A stretch of 64,000 nt of DNA, from positions 1 to 64,000 of the forward strand of contig CANDEV010000013.1 in NCBI GenBank assembly GCA_947383835.1. The letters are read 5' to 3'. How positions within the stretch are numbered: position 1 is the first letter of the stretch; every line of letters begins with the position of its first letter. The notes beneath the pieces were generated by a model, which was not told the DNA's origin, did no database searches, and saw only the letters and a program-made list of their open reading frames with translations. This DNA is from an uncultured Clostridia bacterium (GTDB lineage: Bacteria > Bacillota > Clostridia > Oscillospirales > Ruminococcaceae). The position numbers and the translations under genes were made by a program. Below are positions 58,548 to 64,000 of this stretch, one piece after another.

Positions 58548-60923
58548 ATGGCTAACGAGCAATATACAGAAAGTTTAACGCTTCGTGAGATGAAATGTCA
58601 AATAGGAAAAAATGACTTTGGATATGTATTCCCACAAGGTGATGTTTCTTCTGTTGATAAAATTGAAAAGCTTTTGAAAAAAGCTGGCGGGAAACCTAAG
58701 AAATGTGATTTGAATGATTACTCTCAAGGCGGCAATGGAAAAGCCAAACCCGAATATATTATTACTTTTGATGATGACATTTCAACGATTATTGTTGTTG
58801 AATGCAAAAAGAACGTAAATAAACATGAAACCTCTTATTTTAATTATCCAAGAGATTATGCCATTGATGGAGTACTCTATTACTCAAAATATCTCAAAGA
58901 AGAATATAATGTAATTGCTGTTGGAATAAGTGGAACCAAAAAGGAAAATATGAAAGTAAATACTTTCTATTGGATGAAAGGTCAAGAAATATATTCAGAA
59001 ATGTCAAAAGCTCAGGACATTATTCTTGAGCCTAAAAATTATATTGAACTAATCAAGGGAAACAAATTAAAAAAGGCATATTCACTTGACGAAATCAGAG
59101 AAACAGCTATAAATATGCATGATTATCTTAGAGAAATCAAAGTGACAGAATCACATAAACCAATTTTTATTGCAGGAATACTTATTGCATTAAACGACTC
59201 TGATTTCGCAAAAAGTTATTCTGCATTATCATCATATAAGATTGTAATGCAGAATATTCAAAGTGCTATTGAAACGGTGTTGGCTGCAAGCGATATAAAA
59301 AGTAGCAGAATAAGCTATATAAAACAGGTATTTAAAATATTGCAGGATAACACAAAGTTTGCAGAAATACCGTTAGGACATTTCAAATCAATCACATGGT
59401 ATATTGAACAGCTTGAATTGAAAATCAAACCCATGATGGACTATGCTGACAGTACAGTTGACGCGCTCGGAGTGTTTTATCATGAATTTATTAAATATTC
59501 AGGCGGTGATGGAAGCGGTTTGGGTATTGTACTTACTCCACAGCATTTGACAGAATTTATGTGTGATCTTGCAGGCGTTAATAAAAATAGCAAGGTAGTG
59601 GATATTTGCTGCGGGTCAGGCGCCTTTCTTGTTACAGCCATGAGTAAAATGTTTAATAACGCAACCGCAGGTGATGTTGAGCGTATTCGCAAAGAAGGTT
59701 TATACGGCGTTGAATTTGATGACGGCTTATACACATTAGCCATTGCCAATATGATTATTCGCAAAGATGGCAAATCCAATATATATAAAGGTGATTGCTT
59801 TAACTTACAAATAACAAAAGAATTAAAAGCGAAAAATATCAATATTGGATTAATCAATCCTCCATATTCACAAACAGATAAAGAGGAACTGGAATTTGTT
59901 GAACATTTACTTAATATATTATCTCTTGGCGGAACAGGCGTTGTTGTTGTTCCAATGAGTTGCGCTATAGGTACTAAATTTAAGGCTACCCGTGAAAGAC
60001 TTTTGAAGAATCACACTTTAAAAGCAGTTTTCAGTATGCCCGATGATATTTTTTATCCTACAGGAACTAATGTGTGCGTTATGGTATGGGAAGCGCATAC
60101 TCCACATGACAGCAGCCAAGAAACTTTTTTCGGATATTGCAAAGAGGACGGTTTTGTTAAGCGTAAAAAGCTCGGTCGGATTGATGCTTACAATAAATGG
60201 AAAGATATTAAAAGCGAATGGTTAAAGCTCTATCACAATAAAGATGTTAAGGAAGGTCTTAGTGCTCGGCATTGTGTTAATGCTAAAGATGAATGGTTAT
60301 GTGAAGCTTATATGAAAACATATTATAATGATGCAACCTTTGAAATGAATTTCATTCAAACAATAAGAGACTATCTTGCATTTAAAATAAAAATAGGGTT
60401 AACAGATCTTTCTGCAAGCTGTACACAAGTGAAAAAAGTTGAACTAACTCAAACATATTTGTGGTCAGAATTTTTAGTAAGTGATTTATTTTATGTATCT
60501 GTTTCAAAAGACCCCAATTTACAAAACAGTAATTCTGGTTGTGTGCCGTACATAGCTTCTTCATCAGATAACAATGGGCTTACCGCTTTTGTAGACACTC
60601 CACCATCTCAATCAGCTAACACTCTTACTATAGCAAGAAATGGTTCTGTTGGCTCAACGTTTTACCAGCCATTTGATTTTTGTTCATCTCCAGATGACAT
60701 AAGGATATTAATACCTAAATTTAAAATGAATGTTTACATTGGTTTGTTTATTAAAACAGTCATAGAAAAGGAAAAATTTCGATATGCGTATGGCAGAAAA
60801 TTAGGTACTAAAAGAATTCAAAATGTGGTAATCAAACTTCCGACAACTGTTGACGGAACTCCCGATTTTGAATATATGGAAAAATATATTAAGTCATTAC
60901 CATATGCAGATAGAATTAGTTAG
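58548..60923 (+). CDS. Single-chain restriction-modification protein (nuclease + N6 methylase + specificity)
   Basis: 791 residues from ATG 58548 (GGAGG upstream). The N-terminus (about 1-190) has an HSDR_N-like nuclease pattern: PEYIITFDDDISTIIVVECKKN (PD-D/ExK, with ECK near 84) and YPRDYAIDGVLYYSKYL. The HsdM-like methylase has VVDICCGSGAFL (SAM motif, about 350) and NPPYS (catalytic motif IV, about 437). The C-terminus (about 645-790) is one type I S-like target-recognition half (PYIASSSDNNGL, LTIARNGSVGSTFY, GRKLGTKRIQNVVIKLP). This is the type IIG-like plan. AT-rich, foreign codon use. Operon with DUF262 and HEPN genes. Confidence 0.85.
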   Translation: MANEQYTESLTLREMKCQIGKNDFGYVFPQGDVSSVDKIEKLLKKAGGKPKKCDLNDYSQGGNGKAKPEYIITFDDDISTIIVVECKKNVNKHETSYFNYPRDYAIDGVLYYSKYLKEEYNVIAVGISGTKKENMKVNTFYWMKGQEIYSEMSKAQDIILEPKNYIELIKGNKLKKAYSLDEIRETAINMHDYLREIKVTESHKPIFIAGILIALNDSDFAKSYSALSSYKIVMQNIQSAIETVLAASDIKSSRISYIKQVFKILQDNTKFAEIPLGHFKSITWYIEQLELKIKPMMDYADSTVDALGVFYHEFIKYSGGDGSGLGIVLTPQHLTEFMCDLAGVNKNSKVVDICCGSGAFLVTAMSKMFNNATAGDVERIRKEGLYGVEFDDGLYTLAIANMIIRKDGKSNIYKGDCFNLQITKELKAKNINIGLINPPYSQTDKEELEFVEHLLNILSLGGTGVVVVPMSCAIGTKFKATRERLLKNHTLKAVFSMPDDIFYPTGTNVCVMVWEAHTPHDSSQETFFGYCKEDGFVKRKKLGRIDAYNKWKDIKSEWLKLYHNKDVKEGLSARHCVNAKDEWLCEAYMKTYYNDATFEMNFIQTIRDYLAFKIKIGLTDLSASCTQVKKVELTQTYLWSEFLVSDLFYVSVSKDPNLQNSNSGCVPYIASSSDNNGLTAFVDTPPSQSANTLTIARNGSVGSTFYQPFDFCSSPDDIRILIPKFKMNVYIGLFIKTVIEKEKFRYAYGRKLGTKRIQNVVIKLPTTVDGTPDFEYMEKYIKSLPYADRIS

Positions 60924-60935
60924 GAGTGTAAAAAC

Positions 60936-62069
60936 ATGGAAAATTATAATAATGATAGGGAAGAAAATATTCAACTGGCGGAAAACGAGAATATTGATTA
61001 TGACCAGCCTGCTAATGGCGAATATGAAGAAAAAAGAAAGTTACTTGAAAAAACTAAAATTACAAAACAAACATGGTCTATAGTTGAAATATTCCAAAAA
61101 ATCAAAGATGGAAAACTGATTGTGGATACAGATTATCAAAGAAACGCAATCTGGGATAATGACAAAAAAACCTCATTTATTGAATCCCTGTTTATGGAAA
61201 TAATGATTCCGCCTATTTATGTTGTTGAAATTCCAGGTGAGGACTTTTTGTCAGAAAATAAATATGAAGTTGTTGATGGAAAACAGAGGTTGACAACAAT
61301 TACAGATTTTCTTAATGATAAATTTAATTTAAAAGGAAAATCATTGGAGTATTACAGGGATATTTTTGGCGAAAAGAGTTTTTTTGAAATCAAAAAATAC
61401 AATGACGAAAAGGTTACTCAAATGCTGTCATATGTTCTTGATGTTTATGTAATTACAGCTAATTCTCCGGAATCAACGAAGTATGATATTTTTGCAAGGC
61501 TTAATAAAGGCGCTGAAAAATTAAAAGTGAATGAAATAAGACGTGCAATATATCATTCAGAAGTTACAAAAATAATAACACAGTTTGTTGAAAGCTATAT
61601 TTCTAAGGAAGCTGACAAGCATTCTAAAGATGAATATGAAAGTGTTTTTTCACAAAATGACATAAAAAGATTTGAGGATTTTGGAAGATTTTATCGCAGC
61701 ATTGCTTTTTTTATTAATTCTGATGTAGAGAAATTTAAAGTCAATGGATACAACTCTCGCCCTCGTGAAATGATTAATTCAGTTCTTCAAGGTCTGCAAG
61801 AAAAGAAAATAACAATAAAACCTGATGATGTTAAATTAATTTTGCAAAAAACTATTGAGTTGAAAAAAATACTCGTTAAAAATATTTATAATGACTATAT
61901 AATTGATGCGTGTATTCCTTATGCCTTGGATTATTGGGATGAAATAACAAAAAATATAAGTGCAATTATTGAGGATAAGATTATTGATGGTACATTTGTT
62001 AAATCCCCGGCAACTACCAGTAATGTTAATAAACGGCTTGAAAGAATATCAACTATTTTGAAGGTTTAA
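60936..62069 (+). CDS. DUF262 (GmrSD N-terminal-like) protein
   Basis: 377 residues, TAGGAG before ATG 60936, 12 bp after the RM gene. The family core is visible: VDTDYQRNAIWDNDKKTSFIESLF, then YEVVDGKQRLTTITDFLND (the DGQQR-type nucleotide-hydrolysing motif), YDIFARLNKGAEKLKVNEIRRA. DUF262 is the ParB/Srx-like N-terminal domain of GmrSD type IV restriction enzymes. The DUF1524 HNH nuclease half is absent here; the C-terminal 150 residues are helical. It may regulate or power a partner nuclease. Confidence 0.85.
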   Translation: MENYNNDREENIQLAENENIDYDQPANGEYEEKRKLLEKTKITKQTWSIVEIFQKIKDGKLIVDTDYQRNAIWDNDKKTSFIESLFMEIMIPPIYVVEIPGEDFLSENKYEVVDGKQRLTTITDFLNDKFNLKGKSLEYYRDIFGEKSFFEIKKYNDEKVTQMLSYVLDVYVITANSPESTKYDIFARLNKGAEKLKVNEIRRAIYHSEVTKIITQFVESYISKEADKHSKDEYESVFSQNDIKRFEDFGRFYRSIAFFINSDVEKFKVNGYNSRPREMINSVLQGLQEKKITIKPDDVKLILQKTIELKKILVKNIYNDYIIDACIPYALDYWDEITKNISAIIEDKIIDGTFVKSPATTSNVNKRLERISTILKV

Positions 62070-62074
62070 CAATA

Positions 62075-62713
62075 ATGAAAGAATTAAGTAAAAAAGAAAT
62101 TATTACTATGCAAATAAGAGGTATAGTGATTTTTAACTATTTGTATTTATTTAATATAATGGAAAAATCAATAAGAGATAATTTTAAAGAAAATTTAGAT
62201 GAATTAGAAATAGAAATGAAAAATAGATTATATTTTATGTACGGTGGTAAATTAAACAGTTACATAGATTATAATGATGATTCCATAAAGTTAAATAATA
62301 TTAAATTTAAAGCTAACGAAACATTTGACAAATTAACAATTAACCAAATAATTAATTTAAATAAAAAATTTAAATTTATGAAATGCTTTTTAATAACAAT
62401 ACCGTCTGTAAATCGTACAACAGAAAACTTTGACATGCATGACTGCATAATAAAAAATATAAAAATGAGAAATAAGCTTGCCCATGAAACACAAAGCTTC
62501 AAGCTTAGCGATCAAGAGATAATAGAAATTTTTCAAAATAAAAAACTTGAAGAACTGTCTTATAATTTCTTATCAAATTTTGATTTAAATTTATTAGATA
62601 ATGACTCAAAAGCAATTTTAAGCAATTTTTATTACATGGATAAAATTATTAATCTTATTAAAGACAGCAGTATATACAAACAAAATTTACAACATAGTAC
62701 CAATTTTAGATAA
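62075..62713 (+). CDS. HEPN-domain protein (RX4H)
   Basis: 212 residues, starts 5 bp after the DUF262 stop. All helical; RNKLAH at 132-137 is the RX4H signature of HEPN ribonucleases, preceded by the usual hydrophobic helix. Helices about 15-45 and 85-110 complete the fold. HEPN proteins are toxins or effectors in many defence systems. Pairing with DUF262 suggests an effector-sensor pair attached to the RM gene. The ribosome site is weak (AAGG 11 nt upstream), so translation may be coupled. Very AT-rich. Confidence 0.75.
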   Translation: MKELSKKEIITMQIRGIVIFNYLYLFNIMEKSIRDNFKENLDELEIEMKNRLYFMYGGKLNSYIDYNDDSIKLNNIKFKANETFDKLTINQIINLNKKFKFMKCFLITIPSVNRTTENFDMHDCIIKNIKMRNKLAHETQSFKLSDQEIIEIFQNKKLEELSYNFLSNFDLNLLDNDSKAILSNFYYMDKIINLIKDSSIYKQNLQHSTNFR

Positions 62714-62797
62714 TTCAATTTATAAAAAGTTAAAATGCATGAAAAAATTTACTAATATGTGTTATACTGTTTTAAATAAAAAATAAATGATAAAATA
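62714..62797. other. AT-rich noncoding DNA after the defence cassette
   Basis: No gene and no clear terminator hairpin. It leads into the right-end repeats of element 2. Confidence 0.4.
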
Positions 62798-62830
62798 TTG
62801 ATAGCATTTCCTTGATAGCTTTTTGATAGC
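62798..62830. repeat. Right-end arm-type repeats of element 2
   Basis: TTGATAGC three times, at 62798, 62812 and 62823, with steps of 14 and 11 bp. Same orientation as the other arrays. Confidence 0.55.
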
Positions 62831-62933
62831 AAAAGTGTAAATACTCTATAGAATAAGGATAATTTGAATCAATTTGTATCAAATAAAATTATATTGCCTA
62901 AACAAAATTATTTAAGATTAATTTTGCTTTGGC

Positions 62934-62970
62934 GAATGGGAGTAATTACCCGACCTTGACAAATGGCTTA
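62934..62970. other. attR of element 2
   Basis: GAATGGGAGTAA (62934-62945) is a degenerate guaA end. ACAAATGGCTTA starts exactly 25 bp after the core start, as at 53778. GGCTTA-GG-TAAGCC forms a dyad at 62965-62978. Confidence 0.55.
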
Positions 62971-63229
62971 GGTAAGCCGTTTATTTTAATTGCAAGTGCT
63001 AATTGACACCGCTTTGATACCATTATTATTTGGTTAAAAATAGTATGAGTGTGCAATGACGCATTATTGGGATTGCGAGTTGATAGTGTGGCAACTGGTT
63101 GTCAATATAGTGAGTACAAAAAGTTATCAACTGACAACCAATAAAATTTTAAAGGCAGTCCAAATGAAATGGGCTGCCTTTCACCGTGTAACCTATTGTA
63201 TATAGACTTTTTGTATTCATAATTGTAAA
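62971..63229. other. Relic element end, noncoding
   Basis: No gene. TTGACACC (63003) and TTGATACC (63014) repeat with an 11-bp step. GTTGATAG, TGTGGCAAC and GTGAGTAC motifs follow between 63079 and 63118. A hairpin AAAGGCAGTCC/GGGCTGCCTTT at 63151-63181 could be an old terminator. This looks like the left end of a third, deleted element. Confidence 0.45.
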
Positions 63230-63430
63230 ATTGTAGCTTGCTGCGTAAAACACAAAAAAGTTACAAACAAAACGCCAAAAAACGCTCCAAATTACTGATT
63301 ATTAATATTTGCGCGCGGAATTTTTTATTTGACGTAATATACGCTAATCCGTTTAAGATATGTAAGTATTTTTGTTAAATCAGCTTACACTATTATAGCA
63401 TAAAAGATTATCACCGTCCATTTTCATATA
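63230..63430. repeat. Dispersed noncoding repeat, copy 2
   Basis: Read on the minus strand, it matches 14434-14625 in two blocks (the promoter block at 63370-63430 and the TTTTTTGTGTTTT block at 63230-63285). The DNA between differs and lacks the strong terminator of copy 1. Confidence 0.6.
63392..63420 (-). promoter_or_regulatory. Conserved promoter after DUF6514-like gene
   Basis: Minus-strand TGGACG (63415-63420), 17 bp, TATAAT (63392-63397), the same boxes and spacing as at 14449-14477. Confidence 0.55.
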
Positions 63431-63449
63431 AAATGGACGGTGATAATCT
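63405..63449. repeat. Perfect 20-bp inverted repeat
   Basis: 63405-63424 and 63430-63449 are exact complements with a 5-nt loop CATAT. It spans the -35 box of the conserved promoter and lies just after the DUF6514-like stop, so it may be both terminator stem and operator. Only one arm exists at the 14434 locus. Confidence 0.7.
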
Positions 63450-63453
63450 GCTT

Positions 63454-63675
63454 TTAACTGTATTTTTGAATAATCAGATTTTCAAAGATCTCCGGGACAT
63501 GAATAGGCGAAGCCTGAAACTCATTGAGTTTTCCGACAATTTCGTCAGCAAAAACTTTGTCACAGGTCACATCATTTAAAATGACATTACCTTCTAATAC
63601 TATGCCGTATGCGGAATATTTGCCGTTGACTTCGCTGCCGATCTTCTGTTCAGCGCATTTGTAGTTGTAAATCAT
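63454..63675 (-). CDS. DUF6514-like small protein
   Basis: 73 residues from ATG 63675 with GAGGAGG upstream. YGIVLEGNVILNDVTCDKVFADEIVGKLNEFQASPIHVPEIFENLI resembles the small DUF6514 family of Clostridia, which is found next to XRE genes. Function unknown. It overlaps the end of the broken XRE gene by 26 nt. Confidence 0.65.
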   Translation of the reverse strand: MIYNYKCAEQKIGSEVNGKYSAYGIVLEGNVILNDVTCDKVFADEIVGKLNEFQASPIHVPEIFENLIIQKYS

Positions 63676-63903
63676 CTGTATGTACCTCCTCATCAATATT
63701 TAGCTCGGTAAGCAGCCTCATATCAATATCACATTGCTTGCATAGCTTAATAAGCATCCCAAGCTTCGGCTCGAATACATCTCGTTCAATATTGCTAATG
63801 CACCTGTCGCTGATATTGCACATTTCCGCAAGCACTTCGGTTTATACTTTTTCTTTTCTCTGTGCATACGGAGCAACTTACCAAATTCTACACAATAATA
63901 CAT
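63650..63903 (-). pseudogene. XRE regulator with a frameshift
   Basis: The frame from ATG 63903 gives YYCVEFGKLLRMHREKKKYKPK. After a lost base near 63836 the next frame gives VLAEMCNISDRCISNIERDVFEPK and runs on to 63650. Joined, they match the intact regulator at 14194-14430. The frameshift falls before the recognition helix, so the protein is inactive. Confidence 0.85.
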
Positions 63904-63946
63904 AAATTTACCTCTTATTACATTTTAAGGCATAAATCGCGTTATT

Positions 63947-63968
63947 AACAGGAATTACACTTCCTGTT
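63947..63968. promoter_or_regulatory. Dyad upstream of the broken XRE gene
   Basis: AACAGGAA-TTACAC-TTCCTGTT (63947-63968), a perfect 8-bp inverted repeat about 45 bp before ATG 63903. Probable operator. Confidence 0.5.
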
Positions 63969-64000
63969 TAAAATTTATATCCACAAAATAAGATATTTGT

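Noticed and set aside
1..64000. CRISPR array
   Set aside because: No run of regularly spaced 25-40 bp repeats with unique spacers was seen, and no cas genes. The 11-bp-step motifs are too short and occur in twos or threes.

Overview
The window looks like the chromosome of a low-to-medium GC Firmicute of the Ruminococcus / Oscillospiraceae kind. The reasons are strong AGGAGG-type ribosome sites, TTGACA/TATAAT promoters, a SpoIID-type protein, a DUF1385 gene, and a membrane-anchored GH44 glucanase typical of plant-fibre degraders. This assignment is an inference from gene content; no 16S rRNA gene is present.

Layout. (1) 1-1958: the end of a prophage or related element (partial holin, small HTH protein, three phage-type genes), stopping next to a minus-strand tRNA-Pro(CGG). 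(2) 2074-7800: host genes: tRNA-Pro, feoB, ksgA, an acyltransferase-3-like membrane protein coupled to a secreted BspA-type leucine-rich-repeat protein, and a dCMP deaminase. (3) 8176-13832: a decayed Mu-like prophage: LexA-like repressor, GemA, Mor, endolysin, holin and Dam methylase, with no transposase or structural genes. An IS110 fragment has replaced the front of an ASCH-like gene, and Dam ends at an early stop. (4) 13904-19723: small regulators, a putative metallopeptidase, PH-domain, FkbM methyltransferase, CPBP protease, TfoX-C and isochorismatase-like genes. (5) 19873-48598: core metabolism and regulation: pyruvate kinase, an XRE-controlled run of six paralogous membrane proteins, SpoIID, two citrate synthases, a lipoprotein, an OmpR-type two-component system, MarR, Mrp, a diguanylate cyclase, GH44, two transporters and guaA.

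(6) 48584-62970: two integrative mobilizable elements lie in tandem at the 3' end of guaA. Element 1 (48599-53764) carries a MobV relaxase, a Rep_trans replication initiator, a Tn916-type integrase, an excisionase and an XRE regulator. Element 2 (53765-62945) carries a GIY-YIG protein, XRE, excisionase, integrase, an accessory mobilization protein, a relaxase broken by one in-frame stop, and an AT-rich cargo. That cargo has three genes: a single-chain restriction-modification protein (nuclease + N6 methylase + target recognition), a DUF262 protein and an RX4H HEPN protein. This is the best candidate for a little-described defence system. Degenerate copies of the guaA end (GAGTGGGA-TA) mark each boundary. 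Short 8-mers repeated every 11 bp, probably integrase arm sites, sit near each end. (7) 63003-64000: a possible third relic, then a duplicated promoter / noncoding unit, a DUF6514-like gene and a frameshifted XRE gene. This unit matches the one at 14194-14625 in the opposite orientation.

All functions are assigned by reading motifs by eye; no database search was run.
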